Virus record (IMG/VR): IMGVR_UViG_3300001533_001970
Coordinates: 1-31,015 of that record
Direction: 5' to 3' (one strand)
Origin: a virus
Length of the DNA: 31,015 nt
Shown one piece after another: positions 7,610-15,529 of the stretch. A model generated the notes under the pieces. That model had not been told where the DNA came from. It did no database searches and saw nothing but the letters and a program-made list of their open reading frames with translations. The position numbers and the translations under genes are program-made. The stretch's first letter is position 1, and each line of letters starts with the position of its first letter.

Positions 7610-9793
7610 ATGGAAAATATTTCGTGGGTAAATAATTTATTAGTAAATTCTGGTGTTATAAGTACATCTAATTACAATATGTATACGCAGTTTAATACGA
7701 CAGGTTCTTATGGAGCCGGTGTTACTATGGGGCCGATGGAAGGTAGACCTAAAACTCTATCCGATTATGGCACTGTTAATGCGTATGAGTTGTCTAAAAA
7801 AGATAAGACGCGATTAATTCGTCAGCTTTTTATGGATGATCCTGTAATCGGTGCTGCAATCGATGTAAATACTATTACCCCAATGTCTAAAACACGTCTT
7901 ACAAAGCCCTCTATCCGGGGTAAAGATGAGTTATCTACGTATATTTTAAATTTATATAAGACGATGGTGGATAAAATTAAATTGTTTAAGAATCTATTAG
8001 CGACTGTACATGAGTTTTTTGTTGCCGGTGAGGTTTATATTTGGTGTGAATGGGATGAAAGTATTTCTATGTGGAAGAGGATGGTTTTATTGCCTGTTGA
8101 GAAATGTAATCGTGAAGTAGATCCTATGACTTATGAGGAGTCTATTTTCTTAGACTGTTCTGAGCAAGAGGACTATGAAGTATATTCTGATTTCATAAAG
8201 GCTACTTACGGAAAGGGTAGTGCACAGCATATGGCTTTCGAGAAAACTCATCGAGTAAAATTACCTACTAATCCTTTTGAGGGGAGTTTTTGTAAATATA
8301 TTTCGAGAAAACCTTCTGAATTATATCCTGAAGTAAGTCCTATTTTAGGTAGATCTTTAAGGTTAGCAATTGCAATTCAGTTTTTAATGGCGATGTATGA
8401 ATCTCATATACGTAGGTCTTTACGCGCAATTGATTTATTTGTTGTTGGTGGCGGTGATGAGAATGCTATGCCTGAATGGGTTGATGATTTTGAAATGCGG
8501 TATTGGACTTCTATGTTGGGTGAAGAGGTTCCTTTAATTACTAACTATAAAGTTGACTATAATTTAATTAATTATAAAGAAAAGAAACCTGAAATTATGG
8601 AAGATATGAAGGAATTTTATAATTTAATTACCTTAGGGACCGGGATAAATATGTCAATGTTAACTGGCGAAGATTCTAATTGGAATGCTGAGAGAATTCC
8701 TATGGAAATTATAAACACTCGTTATTTTCTATTGAGAGAGGAGCTTCAGGATTTTGTTGAAAATGATTTGTTTAAACCTGTAGCGTGGGCTCAAGGGTTT
8801 TATTTACCTGGGATTAAGATAGATCGTGATTTTATACGTCATCAATTAATGGAGTCTTATTTAGGTAAACCTATAACTAAAACAAAACCTAAAGAAAAAG
8901 AAGATATTAAAGGGAAAAAAATAGATGTAAAACCGGTAAAATCGGTTAAATCTGTTGATGTATTGGACCCAGCTATCTCTAAAGTATCAGAGAAGGCGGT
9001 TCAAGAGTCTGGTATTTTTAATGAATTGGAGTATTCTGATTCGGATAAGTTTAGAGATGAACAATATGAAATTATGAAATATGCTCTAAAAGAAGATGAA
9101 ACTAATTCTGAATTTATTGAAATAATGGATAAATGGAAGGCTGAAAAAGAGAAAATCAATAAAGATAAACGTCATAAATTTACTTCATCTAAAACAGCAA
9201 TCCGTAATTTCAACGATTCGATGCCTAAAAGAAGTTATGTAGGTTATGGAAGTGTTTCTCATAAAGATATGGGTGAAGAAGGTTATAATGATCCTAATAT
9301 AGTATGGTATATTCCTCATTTAAGTTTTAAACGTGTTGCGATTGCGGATAGTGAGTCTGCTTTTACCCAGTTATTTAGTTTATTCGAGAAAGGTAAGGTG
9401 CCAATTAGCTTTATTTATGACTTATTTAATATGGATGCTGATAGTGTTGAGGCTGAATTAAAAGATAACATTTTTACCTTAAAGGATCCAAATACAAGTT
9501 TATTTTTCGAACAGCTTATGAGTACTGCCGGTACTGATGTTGCTGCCAATCCTCATATATTGAAGGTTATTCTAGAGAAGATGAATATCCCTAACGTTTT
9601 TGGTAAATTTTTAGATACTGGTGCAGAAGAAGGTGAGGGAGCGGGGCCTGGTGGCATGGGCGGTATGCCGGGTGGTGGTTTAGGTGACATGGGTGGTTTA
9701 GGTGACATGGGTGGTTTAGGTGATATGGGCGGTGAACCCGGTGGTGCCGAAGGTGGCGCTGAAGGTGGCGGTGCTCCTGAATTACCTTTTTAG
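7610..9793 (+). CDS. Portal protein (head-tail connector vertex)
   Basis: The 727-aa protein is called a portal from its sequence pattern and its place directly after terL. Near the N-terminus it has DDPVIGAAIDVNT, then a membrane-free alpha/beta core with AGEVYIWCEWDES and a helical region containing NISMLTGED-like sequence around 345-360, as in T4-type portals. It forms the ring through which TerL pumps DNA. ATG 7610 is preferred over ATG 7592 because GAGG at 7599-7602 is 7 nt before it. The protein is longer than T4 gp20 (524 aa). The extra length includes a charged segment around 425-520 and a Gly/Met-rich tail with three copies of GLGDMG. Confidence in the portal call is good; exact domain limits are estimated. 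Confidence 0.88.
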   Translation: MENISWVNNLLVNSGVISTSNYNMYTQFNTTGSYGAGVTMGPMEGRPKTLSDYGTVNAYELSKKDKTRLIRQLFMDDPVIGAAIDVNTITPMSKTRLTKPSIRGKDELSTYILNLYKTMVDKIKLFKNLLATVHEFFVAGEVYIWCEWDESISMWKRMVLLPVEKCNREVDPMTYEESIFLDCSEQEDYEVYSDFIKATYGKGSAQHMAFEKTHRVKLPTNPFEGSFCKYISRKPSELYPEVSPILGRSLRLAIAIQFLMAMYESHIRRSLRAIDLFVVGGGDENAMPEWVDDFEMRYWTSMLGEEVPLITNYKVDYNLINYKEKKPEIMEDMKEFYNLITLGTGINMSMLTGEDSNWNAERIPMEIINTRYFLLREELQDFVENDLFKPVAWAQGFYLPGIKIDRDFIRHQLMESYLGKPITKTKPKEKEDIKGKKIDVKPVKSVKSVDVLDPAISKVSEKAVQESGIFNELEYSDSDKFRDEQYEIMKYALKEDETNSEFIEIMDKWKAEKEKINKDKRHKFTSSKTAIRNFNDSMPKRSYVGYGSVSHKDMGEEGYNDPNIVWYIPHLSFKRVAIADSESAFTQLFSLFEKGKVPISFIYDLFNMDADSVEAELKDNIFTLKDPNTSLFFEQLMSTAGTDVAANPHILKVILEKMNIPNVFGKFLDTGAEEGEGAGPGGMGGMPGGGLGDMGGLGDMGGLGDMGGEPGGAEGGAEGGGAPELPF
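9677..9730 (+). repeat. Three tandem 18-nt repeats coding GLGDMG in the portal tail
   Basis: Units at 9677-9694, 9695-9712 and 9713-9730 read GGTTTAGGTGACATGGGT with only small changes in the third. They are in frame and encode Gly-Leu-Gly-Asp-Met-Gly three times. Near-identity at the DNA level points to recent slippage expansion. Flanking sequence (GGMGGMPGGG before, GGAEGG after) continues the Gly-rich character. Confidence 0.95.
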
Positions 9794-9802
9794 TTGAGTG
9801 AA

Positions 9803-9816
9803 TTTGTTATTCTTTT
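9803..9816 (+). promoter_or_regulatory. Promoter-like repeated element, copy 3 (before nucleotidyltransferase)
   Basis: TTTGTTATTCTTTT lies in the 29-nt gap after the portal gene and ends only 6 nt before the ATG at 9823. It is one of the best matches to the shared element, but it leaves almost no room for a leader or Shine-Dalgarno sequence. Confidence 0.45.
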
Positions 9817-9822
9817 CTCTAT

Positions 9823-11010
9823 ATGAAAGTAGAAAAGAAAGTTAGTGATTCAATTGAATATTCTCTTGAAGGGATTGGCGATCAGCGTGGTAAGCGTCGT
9901 GAAAAATCTTTAAAGAGAAAAGATCCTTTAACGAAACCTAAAGGTTTAACTAAAGGACATCGTGGTCCTTATTTAGGTAAGAATCTTTCCAAGCCTTCTT
10001 ATGAAACCGATGGAATGGGCCGCCGTCGAGATCGTGCCGGTTTAGGGGCTTCTTCTGCTATAAGTATATCTTCTATTGTTGATTATCCCCATGTAGGGTT
10101 ACCCGCAGATGTATGGGTTGAGGTCAATGGTCTATATAAATTAAAACCTACGGTTAAAAAAGATATTGTAGATCGGATTGGAGATTTTTGTAAGCGTTAT
10201 CAGATATGGGGTTTTGTAAATTCGTTATTTTTAGCTAGTTCGGTGACAACTTCTTATTATACTCAGTTTTCCGATATAGATGTTAAAGTTATGTTGGATT
10301 TAGATTCGTATAAAAAGTTTTTAGATTTATCTGATAAAGATGATGAAGATTTTTTAACTACTTTAATACAATATGTTAGAAAGGACCCTACTATCGTAGA
10401 TACCAATATAAAAGGGACTAACCGTGAATTGGATGTTTATTTTAAAACGGATGAATTTTACAATGTAGATTATTCTGATGGTGTTTATGATATTTTAGAA
10501 GATAAATGGATTAAAGAACCTTTAATCGTTGATTTAGATATGCTATCATCTGAAGATATGGATTTAGAGTCTCGATTTAAACGTGGGTTTGATATGGCAA
10601 TGGAATGGGCTGAGAGCTGGGATTTGTCATTAGGTCAGATTGATAGAGAAATTAAAGAATTTTATTATATAAGTGACTTTTTAGCCTCCTTACCTGTTAA
10701 ATATTTAAAGAAATTTAAAGAAATGCTTCTTTCTAAATTAGAAACTTTAGAAAAGGCTGTTACAGAATTGGTAAAAGAGCGTGAAGATGTAGGTGATCAG
10801 CGACATGATGTTTTTGATGTAAGTACAGAGTTGCCTGATTATCATAATAGCATTAATTGGTTTCCCGAAAATATCCAGTTTAAATTGCTCCAGAGATGGG
10901 GTTATTTTGCCATTATAAGTGAGTTAAAGTCTCTTTTGAAAGGTGGTTTATCTTTAAGAGACATTGATGATATAAAAACCGCAGTTCAACGTGGTGCTGA
11001 TGTTGAATAA
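9823..11010 (+). CDS. Predicted nucleotidyltransferase (DNA polymerase beta superfamily) in the head operon
   Basis: The 395-aa protein carries a nucleotidyltransferase signature: LFLASSVTTSYYTQFSDIDV at residues 135-154, matching the family pattern hhGSx(n)DhD with Asp151 and Asp153, and NRELDVYF at 200-207 with the third acidic residue Asp204. The usual Gly-Ser is Ser-Ser here (139-140). Such enzymes transfer a nucleotide to RNA, protein or a small molecule; the substrate cannot be told. Residues 20-75 are strongly basic and could bind nucleic acid or act as a packaging tail. The C-terminal 150 residues are helical. It lies between portal and small head-assembly genes. The ATG has no visible ribosome-binding site, and no better in-frame start was found. 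The fold call is fairly strong; activity and role are unknown. Confidence 0.75.
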   Translation: MKVEKKVSDSIEYSLEGIGDQRGKRREKSLKRKDPLTKPKGLTKGHRGPYLGKNLSKPSYETDGMGRRRDRAGLGASSAISISSIVDYPHVGLPADVWVEVNGLYKLKPTVKKDIVDRIGDFCKRYQIWGFVNSLFLASSVTTSYYTQFSDIDVKVMLDLDSYKKFLDLSDKDDEDFLTTLIQYVRKDPTIVDTNIKGTNRELDVYFKTDEFYNVDYSDGVYDILEDKWIKEPLIVDLDMLSSEDMDLESRFKRGFDMAMEWAESWDLSLGQIDREIKEFYYISDFLASLPVKYLKKFKEMLLSKLETLEKAVTELVKEREDVGDQRHDVFDVSTELPDYHNSINWFPENIQFKLLQRWGYFAIISELKSLLKGGLSLRDIDDIKTAVQRGADVE

Positions 11011-11011
11011 A

Positions 11012-11025
11012 TTTGGTATTTCTTT
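11012..11025 (+). promoter_or_regulatory. Promoter-like repeated element, copy 4
   Basis: TTTGGTATTTCTTT in the 33-nt gap between the nucleotidyltransferase and the 113-aa gene fits the shared element. It is followed by tcgaggttataatATG, a normal ribosome-binding site and start. Confidence 0.5.
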
Positions 11026-11043
11026 CACTATCGAGGTTATAAT

Positions 11044-11385
11044 ATGAAAGTACGTCGTTTATTAACAGAAAATTATGAAGATATGAAGCCTCATCAATTG
11101 GTTTCCAATTCAGATGAAGGTAGAGTTTTATCTGATATAGATGTTTTTGAGGATATTGAGGACCAGTTATATGATTTAGCATTTTTATTTATATCTAATG
11201 CGGGTATATTGGATAAAATATTTATAGATGATTATGATGATATTTCAGATCTGCGTGATACCATTTTAGCTAATATTAAAAATTCTAAAAATAAAAGTTC
11301 TTTTTTAGAGCAGAGTGATCGTATATTAGATGGTTTTATTGCTAATTACGGTACCCGTCTTTCAGGAGGTTATGGTGATAATTAA
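11044..11385 (+). CDS. Small acidic protein of unknown function (head-assembly region)
   Basis: This 113-aa protein is not recognised. It is acidic (EDIEDQLYD, IDDYDDISD) and probably helical, with no cysteine motif or membrane segment. GAGG at 11033-11036 is 7 nt before the start. Its last codons overlap the start of the next gene, indicating coupled translation. Its place between the portal and the protease resembles the small prohead-core genes of T4-type phages, but that is analogy only. Confidence 0.8.
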   Translation: MKVRRLLTENYEDMKPHQLVSNSDEGRVLSDIDVFEDIEDQLYDLAFLFISNAGILDKIFIDDYDDISDLRDTILANIKNSKNKSSFLEQSDRILDGFIANYGTRLSGGYGDN

Positions 11386-11857
11386 AGATATTCGAACTTT
11401 TAAATCTTTATCGGCTGAGCCGGGTGAAGAACTTGCGATGGGCGGAGAAGGGGCTCCTGATATTCCTGAGCTTCCTGATACTGGAGAAGAACAGACTGCT
11501 CCTGATGCCGGTGAAAAAACTTCAAAAGAACCTGCTGCTGATGATATAGGGGTTCAGCCTCCGGTCGAAGATTCTTTAGATTCTTCGGTTTCAGATGTTT
11601 CTCCTAAAGTTAAAGGTATTTTAATGCTAGCTGTTCTTATACATGATAAAGGGGCTAATGTTACTAAAAAAGATTTATTATCCTCTATAGTAAATGCTTC
11701 GGCGGATTCTAAAGAGTTGCGGTCCATGTTTTTCGGAATGGTTTTTTTAGGAACTAATTTAAATTTTTATAGTAAGTTTTTGGCAGAAATTGGTGATGTA
11801 GGTAATGATGTCGATTGGGATGTTGAAAAATTAAAGAAAACGCTTTCGGAATGGTAA
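11372..11857 (+). CDS. Acidic protein of unknown function, prohead-core candidate
   Basis: This gene encodes 161 aa if it starts at ATG 11372. AGGAGG at 11364-11369 marks the initiation region; GTG 11375, one codon later, is better spaced and equally possible. A longer in-frame opening from 11330 lies inside the previous gene and has no such signal. Residues 15-75 are a Pro/Glu/Asp-rich low-complexity stretch; residues 80-161 look helical and folded (ILMLAVLIHDKGANVTKKDL). It overlaps the upstream stop by 14 nt and ends 3 nt before the protease gene, so the three are tightly coupled. Location and acidity suggest a scaffold or prohead-core role, unproven. Confidence 0.8.
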   Translation: MVIIKDIRTFKSLSAEPGEELAMGGEGAPDIPELPDTGEEQTAPDAGEKTSKEPAADDIGVQPPVEDSLDSSVSDVSPKVKGILMLAVLIHDKGANVTKKDLLSSIVNASADSKELRSMFFGMVFLGTNLNFYSKFLAEIGDVGNDVDWDVEKLKKTLSEW

Positions 11858-11860
11858 TAT

Positions 11861-13804
11861 ATGGAGTTTTATAAAGGTAAATTTAAGAGTTATAGCTCAA
11901 ATTCACTTCGATCTAAGGTTGAGGTTATAACTCCGTCATCTATATCTACGCGGGGTTTTTTAAGTACATCTTCTAATTCGGTAGGTTATGATCCTAGGAA
12001 GTATTTATATTCACATTGTACCGCGTTGGTCGGTGCTCGAGTTGATGATAATGGTTATTATATTCTTCCGGGGTATGAGAATACTGTCAATGCGTGGGGT
12101 GATGTTGTTACAGATAGTACTTTAAAAGAATTTGTAGAAACTTTTTTAGAGTCGTATGTTTTTTTTGAGCATATTCATATAGATGAAATGATTAAAGGTA
12201 ATATTTTAGATTATTTTTTATATGAAATGGAAATATTTGGTCGTCCTTATACGTTTGTAGATGTTTTAATGGCTACCGATTTAAAGGATGCGGTTTTATG
12301 TAATTCTATTATAAATGGTGATATTAATGAGGTTAGTCAAGGTTGTTGGGCTACTAAGCTTCAATGTTCTCAATGTGGTGAGAGTTTTAAAGATTTAAAG
12401 GATATTTGTGATCATTTAAAATATAATAGTAATGAATGGTTTGTCGATCCGAAGGGAACTCCTCGTGTAACTTGTAATATTTTACAAAGTGAACCCGGTA
12501 ATAAGGAAAGTTTTTCATTTTTTGATGTGAGTTGGGTTTATCAAGGGGCTTATAGGGTTGCAGTTTTACATAAATTGTTTAATAAAAGTGATGCTGAAAG
12601 CGTGATTTCGGGTCAGAGTACTGTTCAAGATTTTGCGGTTAAAATGTTACCTCATTTATCTTCTTTAAACGTTTGGAAAGATGATGATTTAATTGAGAGT
12701 ATTGATCAGGTACATATGGGGTCTAATTTTGATGAATTTGGTACGCGGTTTATACATAAAGATAAAGAAAAGTTCGTGGCGTCTTATATGGACCTGGCGA
12801 GTTTCTTTTATACATTACAAGATGTAAAATATAAAAAAAAGGAGTATAATGGTATGGAAATTAAAGATAGAGTAAATAAATCTATTTCTATAGCTAGCAC
12901 TATTCTGACTGGAGATGCTCGTAAAGATAAGTATACTTTTAAAGATGTTGTGAAGTCTCTTGCAGTTATGCCAGATGGAAAATTAGATGAATTTTATTCG
13001 TTTTGTACCGCCAATAAGGCTGATGCCGTTGTTGGTGAGTCTGGTGATTGTGATTCACCTAAGTCTAAAGAAGCAGATTCTTCCGAGAAACCTGTAGAAG
13101 CAGATTCTGCGGATGATGAAGGTGTTATGGATGATATGAATATCGAAGCCGATGTTGATATTGAACCTGATACTGAAGAAGGTATGGATGTTGAGATGGA
13201 TGTTGAGATGGAGTCTGATGCTGAAGATGTTGGTCAAGAAATGGAAATTTCTTGGGATGATGTTAGTGAGGTTAAAAATTCTTTTAACGAAAAGATAGCT
13301 GAGTTAAGTGATGAAGGTGAATCTCCTAGTACGGAGGCTCTTTCAGAGTCTATTAATTCAATAGTAGAAGAGTTTGGCCCTAATGTAATCGCAGGTTTGA
13401 TTCTAGATGCAAGTCCTGAATGGTTTGAAGATGAAGTAGCTGCCGATGATCTTGAGGGTATGGATGATGAAATTGCTGCTGCTCTTGATGAAGTTGATAT
13501 GGGGCCCGAGGATGAAGCTGGTGAAGCTGCTCTTGGTATGGAAGAAGGTGACCTTAAGGGTGAGATTCAGAACATAACCGCATCTAAAACTACTAAGTCT
13601 GTTTCCCGTAATACTACGGATTCAGATAAGTTGAGTAAAGTTTCTCAGAGTAATGAAGGTACTCAAGCTGGTGATAGTGCTGTTAAGTCTACTTCTTCTA
13701 AGAAGAAGTTAAAGAAAATACCTTTAGTCGGAGTATCTTCGATTAAAAAAGGTTCAGATGAATATGATGAAATTTCTGATGCTATAATGGGCGAGAGATT
13801 CTAA
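11861..13804 (+). CDS. Predicted capsid maturation protease with acidic scaffold-like C-terminal region
   Basis: This is a 647-aa protein. Residues 45-190 resemble phage capsid assembly proteases: a His in YVFFEHIHID (His104 or His106), then KGNILDYFLYE, a hydrophobic strand, and EVSQGC with candidate catalytic Ser159 at the place of the SMGC motif I recall for this group. It is followed by CSQCG and CDHL (Cys169, Cys172, Cys183, His185), a likely zinc site. Residues about 395-570 are extremely acidic and low-complexity, as in scaffolds fused to proteases. The C-terminal 60 residues are basic and Ser/Lys-rich. Such proteins build the prohead and cleave scaffold and capsid proteins during maturation. 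Its place before the decoration and major capsid genes fits. The protease assignment rests on recalled motifs. Confidence 0.7.
   Translation: MEFYKGKFKSYSSNSLRSKVEVITPSSISTRGFLSTSSNSVGYDPRKYLYSHCTALVGARVDDNGYYILPGYENTVNAWGDVVTDSTLKEFVETFLESYVFFEHIHIDEMIKGNILDYFLYEMEIFGRPYTFVDVLMATDLKDAVLCNSIINGDINEVSQGCWATKLQCSQCGESFKDLKDICDHLKYNSNEWFVDPKGTPRVTCNILQSEPGNKESFSFFDVSWVYQGAYRVAVLHKLFNKSDAESVISGQSTVQDFAVKMLPHLSSLNVWKDDDLIESIDQVHMGSNFDEFGTRFIHKDKEKFVASYMDLASFFYTLQDVKYKKKEYNGMEIKDRVNKSISIASTILTGDARKDKYTFKDVVKSLAVMPDGKLDEFYSFCTANKADAVVGESGDCDSPKSKEADSSEKPVEADSADDEGVMDDMNIEADVDIEPDTEEGMDVEMDVEMESDAEDVGQEMEISWDDVSEVKNSFNEKIAELSDEGESPSTEALSESINSIVEEFGPNVIAGLILDASPEWFEDEVAADDLEGMDDEIAAALDEVDMGPEDEAGEAALGMEEGDLKGEIQNITASKTTKSVSRNTTDSDKLSKVSQSNEGTQAGDSAVKSTSSKKKLKKIPLVGVSSIKKGSDEYDEISDAIMGERF
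13187..13210 (+). repeat. Two tandem 12-nt repeats coding DVEM
   Basis: GATGTTGAGATG is exactly duplicated at 13187-13198 and 13199-13210, in frame, inside the acidic region of the predicted protease/scaffold. It is probably slippage in low-complexity coding DNA. Confidence 0.9.
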
Positions 13805-13866
13805 ATATTTAATTAAAATAGTTCATTTGCTCTTAATTGAGCTTAAATTTATATGGAGGTGAATAT

Positions 13867-14466
13867 ATGCCTAAAATAATGATTGATCAGTATACTCTGG
13901 TTGATAGTAATGTTGTAGTTGCGGATAGTCTTGCTGCTAAAAAGTATGATACTGTAACTATAGGTGGTTCTGCTGTATTACCGGTTAACGGTGTTTTACC
14001 AACTGATGTTGGTGCTTTAAGCGGTATGCTTGTACAGCCTGCAGGTGCTAATAATTCATTAGAACTTTATAATGAAGATAGCGATGCTAAGATAATTGTT
14101 GGTATGTTCATTCAGACTAAAGATTTTTCAGGTGCTAATTTTGTACCTAGAGAAGGTATTTATGCTGGTGGCGGTAATATACCTGGTGGTGCTTCTTTAA
14201 AGAACAGCAAAAATGATCTAGATAGTTATTTAATTCGTCAGGGTTTAGACCTTGGAAATGTTGTTTATATTAAAGGTGCTCGTATTTCAGTTGAATTGTA
14301 TGCTACTGCTAACGAAGCAGGTGATGCTGCTTTGGCTGCTTATGAAGTAGGTGATACAATATATGCTTCTCAAGCATATGGATGTGTTACTAAAGCTGAA
14401 ATCGGTGATCCTATTGGTGTAGTTATGGCAGTTCAGAATGATCAATTGGATATCTATTTTGGATAA
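13867..14466 (+). CDS. Predicted head decoration/capsid stabilisation protein
   Basis: The 199-aa protein is rich in Gly, Ala and beta-forming residues, with no cysteine cluster. The C-terminal part (EVGDTIYASQAYGCVTKAEI, then GDPIGVVMA) resembles the beta-barrel pattern common in phage head decoration proteins, where 'G-D-x-V/I-Y' is followed by 'IG-V-V'. Its position directly before the major capsid gene is also where decoration proteins usually lie. ATG 13867 is the start, with GGAGG at 13855-13859, 7 nt upstream; an in-frame TTG at 13837 lacks any such signal. The leader is almost the same as that of the major capsid gene, consistent with high expression. Function is inferred from position and pattern. 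Confidence 0.7.
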   Translation: MPKIMIDQYTLVDSNVVVADSLAAKKYDTVTIGGSAVLPVNGVLPTDVGALSGMLVQPAGANNSLELYNEDSDAKIIVGMFIQTKDFSGANFVPREGIYAGGGNIPGGASLKNSKNDLDSYLIRQGLDLGNVVYIKGARISVELYATANEAGDAALAAYEVGDTIYASQAYGCVTKAEIGDPIGVVMAVQNDQLDIYFG

Positions 14467-14470
14467 TCCT

Positions 14471-14526
14471 GTGACACGGCTTTAAGCCATAGTTCACAAA
14501 AGTTGTAACTAGAATTTAATAATTCT
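14471..14526 (+). other. Leader of the major capsid gene with two small hairpins
   Basis: The 95-nt gap between decoration and capsid genes holds GGCTTTAAGCC (14478-14488) inside GTGA/TCAC (14471-14474 with 14494-14497), then AGAATT/AATTCT (14511-14516 with 14521-14526). Neither has a T-tract, so they are not obvious terminators. They may stabilise or be processing sites for the capsid mRNA. The shared promoter-like element is not found here. Confidence 0.35.
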
Positions 14527-14561
14527 ACAGTTTACAGAAAAATTTATGGAGGTGTAAATAA

Positions 14562-15449
14562 ATGCCAAAAAATTCTATGACGGTTGATAAACTTAACCGT
14601 ATTAACGGAAAAATACAGAAACTTATGAACACACCTGGCGGTCTTGTAAAAGCTCTTAATAAAATTACAAGTCCTTTGAAAACCAGACGTGATGTAGTTT
14701 CTGGTGTGCGGAAAGTATTTCAGTACGATCCGCTGACAGAAGGTGAAGTGCCTAAGTATGACACTGATCCAGATGCTTATGCTTATACTGTTCCTCATCA
14801 GGGTGGGGCTCCTATGAGACTTAATCCTATGGAAGGTAGACAGGTTGAAGCATATATGTTTGATATGATTGTATATAAGGAATTTCCAGTTTCTCAGTTA
14901 AGAAGAGCTCGTTATAAGCTTCTTAAGAGAATTGAGCAGGTTCTTAGAAATGCGATCGTTCTTCAGGAAGATACTCTTATGGTTGATGTTCTGAATGCAG
15001 TAGTTGATGATGCTCAGTATCCTTTTGATTTAACAGAACTTCAGTCTCAGGATCTGGATCCCGATGTACTTACTCGTGCTATGGGTTTCATTGAAGATTA
15101 TACAGATGCCAGTTTTGTTCTTATGAAAGCTCGTAGAGCTTCTTATGTAAGAACTTGGGGTATCGATATTTTTGCTCCTGCAAGACGTGAGGAAATCCTT
15201 AAAACCGGTGTTATCGGTTCTTTATGGAATGCTTCTCTTTATAAAAGCCGTGTATTTCCTGACAATTATGTTTATGTTACAGGTGATAAAGAACATGTAG
15301 GACGTTTACCTGAATATATGTCTTTAACTCCACTTGAAATTGTTTCTCCTAAGAAAGGAAAACAGGAAATTGGTATGGTTCAGAACATTGGTTTCTTGTG
15401 CCATAATCCTTATGCTGTAACTAGAGTTGAACTCGGAGTTACTCCGTAA
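14562..15449 (+). CDS. Major capsid protein (HK97-type fold predicted)
   Basis: The 295-aa protein is the major head subunit by sequence pattern and position. It has a helical N-terminus, then PMRLNPMEGRQVEAYMFDMI and VYKEFPVSQLRRARYKLLKR, resembling the E-loop/spine-helix part of HK97-fold capsids. The C-terminal part has GSLWNASLYKSRVFPDNYVY, then PEYMSLTPLEIVSPKK, typical of the P/A-domain end of these proteins. GGAGG at 14548-14552 is 9 nt before the ATG. Codon use differs from neighbours: Leu is mostly CTT rather than TTA and Gln appears always CAG, as expected for a very highly expressed gene. A perfect-palindrome terminator follows at 15473. An N-terminal propeptide cut by the protease is possible but not visible. 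Confidence 0.88.
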   Translation: MPKNSMTVDKLNRINGKIQKLMNTPGGLVKALNKITSPLKTRRDVVSGVRKVFQYDPLTEGEVPKYDTDPDAYAYTVPHQGGAPMRLNPMEGRQVEAYMFDMIVYKEFPVSQLRRARYKLLKRIEQVLRNAIVLQEDTLMVDVLNAVVDDAQYPFDLTELQSQDLDPDVLTRAMGFIEDYTDASFVLMKARRASYVRTWGIDIFAPARREEILKTGVIGSLWNASLYKSRVFPDNYVYVTGDKEHVGRLPEYMSLTPLEIVSPKKGKQEIGMVQNIGFLCHNPYAVTRVELGVTP

Positions 15450-15472
15450 GTTTTGATTTTAAAGAAGGGTTG

Positions 15473-15504
15473 AACTACCTTGAAATTTCAAGGTAGTTTC
15501 TTTT
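15473..15504 (+). terminator. Intrinsic terminator after the major capsid gene
   Basis: The arms 15473-15485 (aactaccttgaaa) and 15486-15498 (tttcaaggtagtt) form a perfect 26-nt palindrome, followed by a T-rich run to 15504. It lies 23 nt after the capsid stop. No promoter-like element follows, so the next gene probably depends on read-through. Confidence 0.9.
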
Positions 15505-15529
15505 AATTATTTAACAGGAGGACATGTTT

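Noticed and set aside
10913-11182. 89-codon open frame on the minus strand spanning two gene ends
   Set aside because: It overlaps two well-supported + strand genes and the promoter-like element, has no ribosome-binding site, and no other minus-strand gene is supported in the window.
13055-13237. Open frame on the minus strand
   Set aside because: It lies opposite the acidic low-complexity part of the protease/scaffold gene; its Ile/His/Asn-rich product is a by-product of GAT/GAA repeats on the coding strand and it has no ribosome-binding site.
13826-13839. Possible degenerate element before the decoration gene (TTTGCTCTTAATTG)
   Set aside because: It fits the consensus poorly (the G/T and A positions and the 3' T tract are changed); too weak to list as a copy.
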